A stretch of DNA of 64,000 bases from Branchiostoma floridae (Eukaryota; Chordata; Leptocardii; Amphioxiformes; Branchiostomatidae): assembly GCF_000003815.2 (NCBI RefSeq), contig NC_049991.1:6421372-6485371 (forward strand), read 5' to 3'. The notes under the pieces were generated by a model. That model searched no databases, was not told where the DNA came from, and worked only from the letters and a program-made list of their open reading frames with translations. Below, piece after piece: positions 30,501 through 41,817 of the stretch (position 1 is the first letter of the stretch; the number at the start of each line of letters is the position of its first letter). A program made the position numbers and the translations under genes.

Positions 30501-33500
30501 ACGTTGTGGTGTCTTTCCTCCCAGTAGGTAGGGGTAGGTCGGACCTTATGATTAGGCGGTCAAGAAACACTGGGCAAGTTCCAAGGACGTTATCGTCCTT
30601 GGCAAGTTCAGAGCATAACAACGTTACAATGCCAGCAGTTGAAGGAAATCTTCATCTCACAATCTGTCACTACCACACGGCAATATTGCAATGTAATTGT
30701 GGAATATAGCGTTTTTCGTGTGCGTAGAAATGAAAAAGAAATTTTCTTTGACACGGGTGGGCGCAAAGCATCATGGGGCAGCAAAGAAAGTAGATAGCGG
30801 GGAACCCCCTACAGCTGTAGGATCAACCAATCAGAGGTGCGTATTGCGATCACGTGCACGTCTTAGCTAGCTGCAAGCGTAAAAAATCCTGGAATTGGGC
30901 GGGCAGTCTTCAATCCCAGTGTCAAAGATATTTCCACGGCTTGCGGAGCTAGCGGCAATGCGAAAAAAATCCTCGGCTTGCGCTGAGGAACTGGGCGGGC
31001 AGTCTTCAGTCCCAATGCCGTCGACTGGACAGCGGCAAGCACGTCGCTAGCTCGTGAAACACACAATGACGTAATTGCTGTTTGTTTTACTAGGGGTGAA
31101 ACCGTCATTTCACCATGTTTCACTCTTTTGTCACGTAGGTGCAATATTTGCTTTCACCCTTCCATATTTACATGGGAACAATGCGAATCCGGGTGACACA
31201 TTTTCACCGTGTTTCACCAACATTCACCCATTATGTGCCATTTTCACCGTACGCCGTGTGGTAATGATCAAGGAGGTTAAAAAGAGATGGTAGTTGCAAT
31301 GGAAAGAGATCCTAAAATCTTCCTAAACTTCAACCTACACAAGAACAGCATCGGCTGTCCCGACATAGTCAGGAGAAAAGCAAGGTAAGGGGTGGACACA
31401 ATAAACTATACAGCAAAATATGACTCTTAGCAAGGAGGTTAACCTCGTTGCTTTTAGTCCTTCTTTAACCTCCTTGCTTTTAGTCTTCAGATGCGCCATA
31501 TGCATGACGGGTAAAATGTTGATTTGTACCTGTTTTTACAGATTTCATGTTTTTAAGAAACTGACAAATGTCGTAAGTGTTGTCCAAAATTTAACATTAT
31601 TTGGCGGATATCCACAGTATTTGTTGTAGCATTCTAAAGCTATGAAAACTTCATAACTAAATAAAATGATAACATGCTCTTGGCCACAAAAGAAGTGACC
31701 AACAGTAATTATATTGTCTGGCTATGTTACATTTGCTATTTGACCTGGAGTCCAAATTTCTGGAGAATCATTATTTGTTTGATTGTTTGGTTGTTTGGAG
31801 GTTTGGTTGTTGAACCTCATATTTAAAACAAGGAGAGTTTTCGGTTTTTACAGTGAGTAGGTTAGTTCCAGTGCCACAAAGCCTGTGTCTACATCGAACA
31901 TGTGTCTAGTTGTAACATATTTTGATTACCCCACAACTCGCTCATTTTTGCATCCCCTTTCCTTACAGAGAGAGCATTAAGCAGGTAGCTAAGCTGTTGG
32001 TGCAGATCCATGCCTTGGACCACGCCCTGCAGGTCGCCAGAGAACACAGCCTCAAGGATCTCAAACAGATGGTTGTCGGGCGGTAGCACATGGTTACCAC
32101 ACAGGATACTATACATCCTTCAGAAACTTGGGAACATGGGCTTTCAAAAAACTTACCACCTGTAGCTTTTACACTGGTCAGCTTGTGGTCATCTCATATG
32201 GTAAAGGATATCTAGTCCATTGTATAGTAAGTCCTTTCATGAACTAGTGATATTGAGTAGCACAAACTTAGATGGGGGAGGGGAGGACCAGGTCGGATCA
32301 AAGAAATCTCCAATTGTTTCCATCTCATGTGAACTGGGTTGACAGACATGATGTAAGATTTTGGTGTAGAAATGGCCATTGTAACAAACCTATAATTACC
32401 GGTATGTAATTTTAGTACGCCTTATTCTTATAAAGGATTCATACCTTCTGTAACATCTGGAGTCTGTACATGTTCATAGTGTGTACTGGTGCAGTCTCTC
32501 TGCTAGCAGGTAGTGAAGAAATACAGTCAGAATATGATGTCCTTTCCACTTTTACATTGTACAACTCAAGTGATGGCTAGGGGTAAACCTATCAACGCGC
32601 AGGATACAAAATGGAACTCGGCATCGTTTTCATTATTATGGCAGCAAAAACCTCGGGCGTCAGCCGGGCCATGCCTTCAAGCAAACCAAGCAGGCGGTCT
32701 AGGAAGAAGTACCCACTATGGAACGAACGAGATCACTAACTTTTTACACAAAAACATTTATCCTTCAGAAAATTGGACCTTGCAATCTTGGAAATTATGA
32801 ACGGACCTGTTGCAATACATTTGTATACCTGTTAAAAGTTACCGACTGTAGTTGTGCGCCAAGTGGCCGAATCGGCAGAGTGCCTGATCAGTACGCTTTT
32901 GTTGCTGGATCGACCCGGGTTCGAATCTGAGGAGATAGACTTTTATCAGTTGTCTTTTTTTCCTTTTGAAACATCATTTAATATAAGAATACTTTTGTCT
33001 TGCGACTACAACATCAAAACCCGCATTTCGGATCATCTCATATGGTAAAGGATATCTAGTCCATTGTATAGTAAGTCCTTTCATGAACTAGTGATATTGA
33101 GTAGCACAAACTTAGATGGGGGAGGGGAGGACCAGGTCGGATCAAAGAAATCTCCAATTGTTTCCATCTCATGTGAACTGGGTTGACAGACATGATGTAA
33201 GATTTTGGTGTAGAAATGGCCATTGTAACAAACCTATAATTACCGGTATGTAATTTTAGTACGCCTTATTCTTATAAAGGATTCATACCTTCTGTAACAT
33301 CTGGAGTCTGTACATGTTCATAGTGTGTACTGGTGCAGTCTCTCTGCTAGCAGGTAGTGAAGAAATACAGTCAGAATATGATGTCCTTTCCACTTTTACA
33401 TTGTACAACTCAAGTGATGGCTATCATGAGGAAATATCTGCCTTTGATCAACATTCATTGAACGGAAAAAAAGCATCCATCCTGAATCTTAGCACATTCT

Positions 33501-36500
33501 AATCGTGTTTGGTGAAGACTGGTGACAGTGTATAGATTGACTTGAGTAGGGAACTGTGAGCATTGTACATACAGGAAAGATGTGAAAGCTATATACAATG
33601 TATCTACTGAGTTTTGTGGAGGTCTACTGTCAAAAGAGTCAAATAAAACTTGATTTTTTTTTTTGCATACAAAAATCGTTACCGACTGAATTTGTCAGTT
33701 ATTCTATTTATGAATCTCCTAAAGGCACAGCATCAAGTTCTCTGACGAGGTCTTTTTTAACCTCCTTGGTGTTATTAAACAGCCGTCGGGGTCTCGCTGG
33801 CGGCGTCTCGCGTCCTCCCCAGCCATGTGGAAATTTTGGAAGGTCGGTGACCGGAGAGAGCTCGCCCGGAACGTCGCATGTATAGACAACTACTTTTGTA
33901 TAGTTGCATATGTTGGAACAAATAGCAATTTATTACAGGCCTGCGATAACAAAACCTACTAGTATATTGTTTTCGTTGGCGTCCATGGGCGCCACCATTT
34001 TGTCCCAAGGGAGTGTCGCATGTTGGGAAGGGGTGTCGCGATTTTGATGTGTTATTACGATGTTACAATTTTAGGACCATATATCCGTGCACAAAATAAA
34101 GCGCTTATATACCGACGCTTTCGATCAGTCCTCTGATCCTTCTCAAGTTGAAATGACCCAGAGCCTAAGTCACGATGTGGAGAATTACCTCTATGAAATC
34201 CAGAATTGTGCAGAGATCTGACGTGGGGTGGGTGGCGGTTGCATGTGGAAAATTGCTTACTACTCGAAATTTCAAGGGATCTTCGTGGAAGAAACTTCAA
34301 CAAAAGTGTATCCCTCTTTGATATATGTAAAATACACTGACTAATATTTTATCTAATTGATTTCAAATGAGAAGATTCCAAGCTACCCCGATGGAGTGAG
34401 TTTGTGGCCCATAACCACTGACGTAATGAATCAAAATCTCAATAATTTTGCTTTCCGAAAAGAAATGAAACGTTCCTTTCAACATACCACAATGAAACTG
34501 CATTTGCATTTTGAAACTCATTAAGTACAATTTTATTAACAGACACAGACCTGACAAAAATCAGTAAACTGGATGCTGCACCAATTAGAAAATGAACACA
34601 TTATATCAGCAGGCATCTATACGTTTAAGGGCTTACTGGTGCAATAAATTACGAGAACAAATTGAATAAACTTTGTACGTCAACGTACAGAACAAGTGTT
34701 GTTCACATGAACATAGGACTTTATAACACCAGTGGTAATCAGATACTCCACTAATTCCTTAGTAGCGAAATGGACAATTGTTTTGAGTATCGCCCCTTCA
34801 AAAGTTTGCACAGACCATCAAGTCCGGACCTGCACCTGATCCTTTGTACCTGTACCTGAATTTTCTGTTCCAGTACCCACCCCTAGTTCATACCATTGAA
34901 ACTGTTCTGAAACTCATCTGGTAAAAGTTTTACCTACACAATATAAGTAAGCGAAAGACCAGCTTTTTTTAAAAGCTCTTGTTTGTGTTCTGTCACCCAA
35001 CTAGGCACTCGTCATAGGTTGGGGTTCTACTCCTGGGACCGGTACCTATTACTTGTGCGGCGGAACACTTGTGGACTCGGAATGGGTGGTAACGGCGGCA
35101 CACTGCATTGTTGACCAGACGTATGTACACGTCTTTCCTTGACCTACAGCAACAGAACTTCATTTTTAAAAAAATACTGTAAATGCAGAAACTTTCGCGG
35201 TGGTTTATTGTTAGCGGTTTTCGCGGTGGCCGCTTCACCGCGAATTTAAAACCACCGCGAACATTTTTCCATAACAGTAAGAGACTGCTTGATGCTACCG
35301 TGAAGTTGAAACCACCGCGAAAAGTCCATTTTCCCACTTCCGCGAAATTAAATCCCCGCGAACTTAAAGGCATTTACAGTATATCCATTGTAGTTGCAAA
35401 CACATTGGAGAAGTTTATCACATGTTGTATTTTTGCAATGTAAAATTGTTTTACGTATCATTGTTTGGCTGGAGGGAAATGAAACATTGTTTTTGTGACA
35501 TTTCTTCCTCCTGTTCCCAAAACACAAGATACAATATCCGTATGAAGTAGCCGTTACCAGGTGGTGTTAGGTTACTTGATGTAGCTACTGGCAGGACGGC
35601 TATACGGAGCTGGTCACGATGTATAAAAGTGGTAAAATCAGCACGAGGCATAGATAGTTACAAGTTGTTCCTTTCATGTAAGCTATGCAGGACAGTTCAA
35701 GTTCTAATGTGGTTCTGTTCTGACTTGTTTTGCAGTCGTACCATCGAAGTCACTCTAGGAGAACACTACCGATACTCCACGGATGGTAGAGAGGTGTCAA
35801 GATTTGCGTCTCAAACATTTACCCACCCCAACTATAATTCTGACCATCAGAGCGATATAGGTAAGGTGTTTACCAACACAGTAATTTATCTATGCCGCGT
35901 AAGCCTAGTTCACCTTTAATCATCCCAAGGGGTAATATATAGATGTAATATATAAACTACGCCTTGGACTGATGCTTTATATGCCTAGCTAAATATACCT
36001 ATTGTATGTGTCGAAATATATAAAGTCGTGGGACGGTATAAGTAGTTTCAAATTGTAATATTTGCAAAAACTTTCCCGTATTTACTTTGTTTTTAAAAAC
36101 AACGGAAATAGGTTTACCCTACGGATAAAGATGAACCAATGTCATATTTTGTGTAAAAAAAAAACAATTGTGAGCTCTTTGACCGTGATGTAAGTATCTA
36201 AAAATCACTTCACAGTAATTTGTTGTTGGGAATTTTCTCAAAGCACAAGAAATGCTGCCGAAAATATCGAAGTGTTTGTGCGTATTTTTCTAGGCTTGAT
36301 AAAGTTGGCTTCTCCAGTGACGTTCAACGACTACATCATGCCTGCTTGCCTGCCGTCATCCTCGGACGTTCTTCCCGCAAGAACAATGGTGTCAGTGAGT
36401 GGTTGGGGGATCACCTCTACTGGTAAGAACTTGGCTCTTTGTATTATGAAATTCGGCAATGTCTGTTAAATCTTATAAATGACATCCACGCGACGAAGTT

Positions 36501-37805
36501 TCCAGAAACGCCAACTTGTTTTGCCATCTTAGCGTGAAAGTTCATCTGTGTTGGTAGAATACATTATAGAAATAGCTAAACTTTCTTTCCAACACTGAAT
36601 TAATGATAGGGACTTACCCTAAATTTTCGGCCAACTCCGTCGACCTTGTTCACAGAATGACCCTATCTCCAGCAGTGACGTCAGGAACACGCCACTTTTG
36701 CAGGAGGGGGTCATAAGTATCAGAAAGTCTGTGCCGCCCCCCGTCTCTGTTGAGTGTGGGCCGGTGGGCTCTAATGTACACTGCCTCCTTCACTCCTCGC
36801 GCGAAGAAATCCTGTTCTGAGTCTAAGATTTTGACTTTGTCCAACGAAACGGGATGTCCCGGAGACTCTATATGTACATGTTGCGCCAACTCAGACAATT
36901 TGACAGAGCTAGGACGCCGATGAATACTCTCCAACATACGGTGATGATGATGGCGACCGCTCAATTTGATACAACACAACGTTGGTTAGTTCGCTGTTCT
37001 TTTTAGCTGTCCTGCTTTTACAGTCTTACATTTTGTCGCTAGGGGGCTTCACTGCATCGTATCTCCAGCAGATGGACGTACCCATCGTCTCGGATGCCAA
37101 CTGCCAAGAGATATGGGGGAGTGTGGTGGATATCAGCGTCGACATCTGTGCCGGTTACGTCAGACAAGGCGGCATAGATTCCTGTTCAGTGAGTGCATAA
37201 CAAGCAAATTATTTTTTACTGCACATTTTTGCCCCGCTGGGCAAAGTGCAGGTCACAATTCGTAACCATCATAAAGTGTATTTATCTGTAACAAAAATAT
37301 AGATTTGTACATATAAACGTCTAATCTACTCTAGTACATTCGACTTCCTGTCGCTTCTAGGTGTATATATGAACCTAGCTGTATGATTGTTATATCGAAA
37401 GCTGCATTAAATAAGGCCGAATATGAGTTTCACTTTACTATCAAGTATCTAAACTTTCTAAAGTGTTGAAATTTAGTTATAATGCTTCTATCGCTATGAT
37501 ACAAAGGACAATCAGTATAATGTATGTAAATCTATTCACTCTGGTGTTGTGTGAAATCACGCTTTGCTACTCGTTCCCAAGATGATGTACTCTATTGTCG
37601 TCTGAAACACCTCTCTCGTCCCCAGGGTGACAGCGGCGGCCCCCTAGTGAGCAGATCTCCAACTACAGGTGCCTGGGTGCTGCATGGGTCGGTCAGCAGG
37701 GGTTACCCATGTGCTAACCCTTACTATATCACCATCTACGCTCGTGTAACGGGGCTAGTCGACTGGCTGACTACAACCATGGCGCAGAACTCAATGACAA
37801 TGTGA
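27599..37805 (+). CDS. Secreted CUB-domain trypsin-like serine protease (complete, nine coding exons)
   Basis: Predicted extracellular zymogen of 409 residues. Exons: 27599-27697 (ATG 27604), 28067-28282, 28977-29105, 29395-29489, 35005-35120, 35736-35860, 36294-36422, 37043-37188, 37626-37805; all GT-AG and phase-consistent. Order: signal peptide with hydrophobic VYAVAVTLLLHVTPIAS (6-22), one CUB domain (about 35-145, with C35, C62, C84, C107), linker cysteine C150, activation site R163-IVGG, S1 protease domain. Catalytic triad H211 (TAAHC), D257 (SDIGLIKL), S353 (GDSGGP). D347 at the base of the S1 pocket predicts cleavage after Lys/Arg. Odd: Arg375 replaces the usual Trp215 and Thr386 replaces Gly226. 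The 5.5 kb intron 4 and other introns hold repeats and retroelement fragments. Confidence 0.93.
28564..28791 (-). mobile_element. LINE 3' fragment, minus strand
   Basis: The minus-strand frame includes RNELFTFLES and IGKYIKDCFAIR. These line up with RNSLYRRLSF and IGKYIKKGLDIR of the LINE end at 4073-4441. It is a truncated copy of the same family inside protease intron 2. Confidence 0.65.
30082..30157 (+). repeat. GC hairpin followed by (GTCC)n
   Basis: CTTTCGCCGCG, loop CTTC, then the exact complement CGCGGCGAAAG (30082-30107). About 30 bp later a short tetranucleotide run (GTCC) begins. It resembles an end of a dispersed repeat; family not identified. Confidence 0.7.
31967..32118 (-). other. 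Possible orphan coding exon, minus strand
   Basis: The minus-strand frame MYSILCGNHVLPPDNHLFEI...LLNALS ends exactly at a strong donor (CTCTCT before GTAAGG at 31966). Composition is coding-like and richer in GC than the flanks. No acceptor compatible with the candidate exon at 32445-32576 is visible: the nearest frame runs into TAG. It may be an exon of an unidentified nested gene or a decayed remnant. Product unknown. Confidence 0.3.
32189..32579 (+). repeat. 391 bp direct repeat, copy 1
   Basis: Reading base by base, this stretch matches 33033-33423 without any difference I could find. It is separated from copy 2 by 453 bp. The ends are not TG...CA, so an LTR is unlikely. Confidence 0.95.
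32445..32576 (-). other. Candidate 44-codon exon, duplicated copy
   Basis: Minus strand: acceptor CCCCTAG, then 44 open codons (PSLELYNVKV...YRLQMLQK), then donor GTATGA. It is identical to the candidate exon in copy 2 (33289-33420) because both lie in the 391 bp repeat. Phase 0 at both ends. Not recognised. Confidence 0.3.
32847..32934 (+). repeat. tRNA-like sequence (SINE head or tRNA pseudogene)
   Basis: An A-box-like TGGCCGAATCGG and a perfect B box GGTTCGAATC are present, but the arms do not fold into a full cloverleaf and the acceptor ends do not pair. It lies between the two 391 bp repeats. A tRNA-derived SINE is the likeliest explanation. Confidence 0.55.
33033..33423 (+). repeat. 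391 bp direct repeat, copy 2
   Basis: Exact counterpart of 32189-32579. Flanks differ on both sides: AAAACCCGCATTTCGGA to the left, TCATGAGGAAAT to the right. Confidence 0.95.
33289..33420 (-). other. Candidate 44-codon exon, second copy
   Basis: Minus strand: acceptor TTTCCTCATGATAG, 44 open codons, donor GTATGA. Here the polypyrimidine context upstream is unique sequence, unlike copy 1, so this may be the original. Product unknown. Confidence 0.3.
34055..34303 (-). mobile_element. Possible Penelope-like 3' remnant
   Basis: The minus strand reads GSFQLEKDQRTDRKRRYIS, and the nucleotides include TTCAACTTGAGAAGGATCAGA, reminiscent of the segment after the endonuclease in Penelope-like elements. 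Weak, and based on resemblance only. It is about 2.4 kb from the clearer fragment at 36650-36960. Confidence 0.3.
34727..34888 (+). repeat. Dispersed repeat family A, copy 2
   Basis: ACCAGTGGTAATCAGATACTCC ... CAGTACCCACCCCTAGTTC matches copies at 7031-7255 and 56147-56307. It is just upstream of protease exon 5. Confidence 0.65.
35175..35381. mobile_element. 207 bp MITE with TACTGTAAATGCA ends, copy 1
   Basis: TACTGTAAATGCA and TGCCTTTAA(G)/GCATTTACAGTA ends are inverted. The interior has repeated CCACCGCGAA in both orientations (GCGGTGG). A second copy lies in the opposite orientation at 59724-59940. This copy is in protease intron 5. Confidence 0.85.
35907..36136. mobile_element. MITE with AGTTCACCTTTAA ends
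   Basis: AGTTCACCTTTAATC at the left and ATAAAGATGAAC at the right are imperfect inverted repeats, with GGGGTAATATATAG and GGAAATAGGTTTACCC inside. Same family as 37831-38022. Confidence 0.55.
36650..36960 (-). mobile_element. Penelope-like element fragment (GIY-YIG endonuclease C-terminus)
   Basis: The minus-strand frame contains SVKLSELAQHVHIESPGHPV, then VKILDSEQDFFARGVKEAVY and IRAHRPTLNRDGGRHRLSD. The order 'HI..GH ... VKIL..E..F.RG.KEA.YIR...P.LNRDGGR..L' is that of the C-terminal part of the GIY-YIG nuclease of Penelope-like retroelements. The reverse transcriptase is missing. It lies in protease intron 7. Confidence 0.75.
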
Positions 37806-37830
37806 ATTCCAAAACACCTAGTATAATACT

Positions 37831-38022
37831 AGTTTACCTTTAACCACGGGGTAGCCTATATCCGTTATCATCAAAAACAGGGCCAAGTCGACGAACGGTG
37901 GTTAACGTTTCAAATTGCAATATTTTGAAAATGTTGCATTTTGACAACTTATCCGCCTACTTCATATTCCTACACGCCCCGTTTAAAAGGGATATAGGTT
38001 ACCCCGCGTATTAAGGTCAACT
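37831..38022. mobile_element. MITE in the protease 3' UTR
   Basis: AGTTTACCTTTAACCACGGGGTAGCC at the left and GGATATAGGTTACCCCGCG then TATTAAGGTCAACT at the right are imperfect inverted repeats. It starts about 25 bp after the stop codon and ends before the poly(A) signal, so it should be part of the mature mRNA. Confidence 0.65.
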
Positions 38023-38379
38023 GATGTGATACATTTTATCATTTATTGATAGACTTCGAAAAATAATATTTTACCATGTACTGATGATTCGATGTATCTT
38101 TATTTAGCCTGGTTTGAACCAAAGACTGTAATGTCGATACCTCGTGGGAAGAATTTTTTTATTAAGATTTTAAAGTGCCTGAAATGATTATGATTCTACT
38201 ATGTAATAAGTAAAGGTATCAGTAGAAATTATAGTGATTTTGATATCGAAAGATTTTACTTGTGGCAAATGTTTACAGGGAGGGAGTTGCAGTGTTAAAT
38301 TGATATTTCTCGGAAGCTATTCTATATTATAGTTTTTTTCAGATTTGCTGTTGTCTAGGTTCCTTGTGTTTTTACGTGC

Positions 38380-38385
38380 AATAAA
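38380..38385 (+). promoter_or_regulatory. Candidate poly(A) signal of the CUB protease
   Basis: AATAAA followed at about 20 bp by a T/G-rich stretch (GTGTTTTATGTATACATGTCTGCGTTTG). First good signal after the stop codon at 37805. Confidence 0.5.
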
Positions 38386-40850
38386 GTGTTTTATGTATAC
38401 ATGTCTGCGTTTGCAATATCTTTACTGTGTGTGGCATTCATCGCATCAAAAACATATGCAAAAGAATAACTATAGGAAGTGGCTTTTAGAAGTATTGCAC
38501 CATCAACGAAACACGTTTGGTAATAGTAAGACAGTAAGTCAAACCACCTCTACCCAGAAACCCCGCCATTGACTATCGCGTGCCCCTCCTCACCACACCA
38601 AAGTGGCATGTTTCCCGCGCAAAAGTTAAATGAGACATTATGACGTAACCGCATTAGAAATAGATAGAAAGCCCCATTGGCAAGGTAACTCTGGAAAAAT
38701 GGAAAACTGGCGCCATTGTTCTCCTCATTATCATGTCATATACGTCTGTACGGAAAACACAAAACACCACATACTATACTACTTACTAGTACTGGAGATA
38801 GGACTTGAAGTAATATCTGAGACTGTAGTTAACATACTGTTGACATACACCAGCGTTGCGAGGTCAAAATTGTCCTAACATGTAGATTTTTACTCCTTCT
38901 ACAGAAGGTTGACAGAAAAAATCTTACAACGTTCCAGGTCAATCCTTAGAATATATTTGTCTGGTACCTTGGACATAGATGTTGCGTAGAAAATATCTTT
39001 CCGGTAGTGTGTTTTGTTTATTTTGTCTATTTAGCTGTCCGACTTGGTTTTTTTTGGGGGGGTATTGTAGGTCAGGGGGTATTGTAGGTCAGGATCACCA
39101 TTGTTTGAAAACTATGTTTATGTTGATGTTAGCAAAGTATGGTACATGTTAACTATTTTTGTTGAGGTTTTCAAGTGCCTTGTGACCAGTGTATGCCACT
39201 GTTATAATCCTACATTATTTGAAAAACTAAAAGTTTGGCAAAAGAACATTGACCAGTCTTCAGAAAAGATCATCCGAAAGCTGCCCCCCTCCCCAAGTTG
39301 TGCTGGGTCGTTAACCTACAATATGCTTGAAGGCAGTCAGAGTATACAGTCACGAAGCACACTCATTATGTCAGCCAGTTTGGCCTGGTCACATTTCTTA
39401 ACTTCTGTGGCAGAAATTCTTCAGAGCTCAAAATCTGATCATAAGGCATGGGATATCTAAGATATGAAATGCTCTCTGATATTGACTACTGACCACAGAC
39501 AGAGAAAAGTCCGACGTACTCTAGTCTCTAAGCAGAGGTTGTTGGAGAAAATTGCACTGCCGGCATGAAAAAGACATGAAGAAGAAAACAACACGTAGCA
39601 TGTCATTGCCCTGAAATAATTAAGATAAATTACTGATCGCCAGATATCAAAACAACTTCACATGACAAGCTCTTTTAGATGTGAAGGGGTATGGTGTATT
39701 GTGCATTGTGTTCAAGTCTGTCCCCGAGCCCGGACAGCTAGTCTTCGAGTGTTACAGAAAGGTACAACACGAAAATTGGCGGGCTTTCCTGTGTAGACTC
39801 CAGAAGAACAGGTAAGATCATGATCTTGGAGCTGTAAATTGTAGATTTTATGAGCGCGAAACGTTTCGTTTTATTCATGTTTTTTCTAGTTTGACAAGCA
39901 TATAATCCTATGTTGCCCACAATGGCAGTTCAGATGTACATGTTATGCAAATGCACCAACCTTTCCTCGTTGTCACTAATACCATGGTACCAGTGCTTTG
40001 ACATGATATTTGGACTTTGATATAGGCATTGTAGTCTCTATCAACCCTGCGTGGGCATGCAAGATTACATTTATGTATACCCTTAACTTACACAAAATCG
40101 ACTGATTCATGTCTGTGGCGTCAAAGGCGTTAGCCCAGAACATTGCCGGTAATGTTAGGCCTTTGACGTTTTGCTACCTGGTTGCAATTGCAATTAATAT
40201 ATTGTCTCTCTTGTGCATTCACGCCACCGATTCACTCAATTCATACAGTGATTCTGCGCATGCAGATAATGATTGTGCCTCTGTCCGGGTGACTAGGCCG
40301 GATTGTTGCAAAGTGAACAATAGAGATAATCAGCTTGTCACTTGACTTTTGCTCCTGTTTCTCATTTGTCTTCTTTATTCCAGGTCAGGTGATTGACATT
40401 ACGTGACAGTGTTGTTCTGACTAGTGCACATTTAAGTGGTGCGATGATTATACTTGCCCCACCAGTTTTAATTGGGACAAATATAAATCTTTGATTTACC
40501 CAAATATTCCTTGACAATACCACGTTTTGACCTGTCCGTACTGTCCTTTGAAGAAAGGGTATGCCACCCCGTAAGGGGCGGTATAACCCCAACGGTGCTG
40601 TAATACACCGTATGGCTATGACTGACTGACTGTCCATGTACAAAAGTGATAGACCCCCATAATTAATAGCCTGACAACATTTCTGACAGACCTCACCTGC
40701 TTGCCTGATAATGTCGACATATCAGATCTGCATAATATGACTTTAACGCCTGTGACAACATTTCAAACAGATCTTACGTTATGTCATAAGTCATATGTGT
40801 ACTTTTATAAATGTCCAAGAAGACTAGCAGTGTACAATTTTTTATCACAG
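38386..40850. other. Intergenic region, no recognised gene
   Basis: Contains a short tandem GTATTGTAGGTCAGG pair near 39063-39093 and a MITE terminus fragment near 39532. One open frame at 40109-40345 has a hydrophobic stretch but no splice context or recognised domain. I see nothing else. Confidence 0.5.
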
Positions 40851-40969
40851 CTAATGGACAGATAAAGCCTCTCAAACCGGACAAACCCGCGCTCCTGGCG
40901 GCCCGCGCGACTGACGGGGAAGGGGAAAAATCAGCCCCTGACAGCGAGACCAGCTATAACATTGGCTAA
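40851..40969 (+). CDS. Possible terminal coding exon of an unknown gene
   Basis: The acceptor TTTTTTATCACAG is followed by 118 bases open in only one frame (phase 1 entry), encoding NGQIKPLKPDKPALLAARAT, then a Glu/Ser-rich tail ending SYNIG and TAA. It is much richer in GC than its flanks. No upstream exon could be recognised in the preceding 2.4 kb, and the product is unknown. The sequence looks like a hydrophilic cytoplasmic tail. Confidence 0.35.
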
Positions 40970-41817
40970 GGCAGTCACCCGGTCATTATCCATATACACA
41001 GTGTATTTGGTAACTTCAGAACTCATGTAACGTTATTGACAGGCATTCGTAAATGATACGTATTAATGAATATATCACTTAATAGTTTGTTGCAATCATC
41101 ATTGTCACTGTTATAGTCTAACTGTTTGTTGGTCCGAATCGTATCCAGTTGTCATTTGCGATAAAAATACGCAAGTCATGCGACAGAAGCTTTCTTGACA
41201 CGGGAAAAATACAGCAACAAAAACGACAAAAAGGCTTCAGAAAAATCTTAAATTCTACTCACTATAAAACAATAGGGATAAGTTGCCCCCTTCCCCCTTC
41301 ATTGGTCCGTTGTCAGACTATTATGAGGTTTGTCTAATGTCAGGTTGCCAAACAATTTTAAAAGACGATGAAGATGTTTTACTGTTGAAAAGCTGCTGTT
41401 TGGCTTACTGACAGGTCTAAGCGTCGTATTGTCATAATTTTCATGGTATCACCTAAATGCGTACTTGCCAAACTACTGACACTATCACGTAACGTCAATC
41501 ACCTGACTTGAAGTAATGTACTAGCCATAACAAAGGCAAATGGCAAAGTTGGCGTGGAACAATAGTTCGGAATGCTACGAAATACCTTGCGCTGAGTATG
41601 TTGATGAAAGCATTTGCAGTAAAAATGCACAAGACACGCGTAGACCATCATTGTCTCCATTTATTTAACAATGATAATTGACACATGACACACTATACAT
41701 TACTAACAATAATTCTCAACAAGTGTAAAATGATTACAGTGACAAGATATTTTTTGCTTCGGATTGATGACGAAGCTCACAGAACCTTACACGAGGATAC
41801 ATTGATTTTCAATGCAG

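Noticed and set aside
32847-32934. Second tRNA gene
   Set aside because: Has A and B boxes but no acceptor stem or proper anticodon arm; a SINE head is more likely.
32189-33423. 391 bp repeats as LTRs of a small retrotransposon
   Set aside because: No TG...CA ends, no primer-binding site or polypurine tract next to the repeats, and no target duplication seen.
40109-40345. 78-codon frame with a hydrophobic segment
   Set aside because: No splice site, no promoter or family resemblance; not joined in phase to the exon at 40851.
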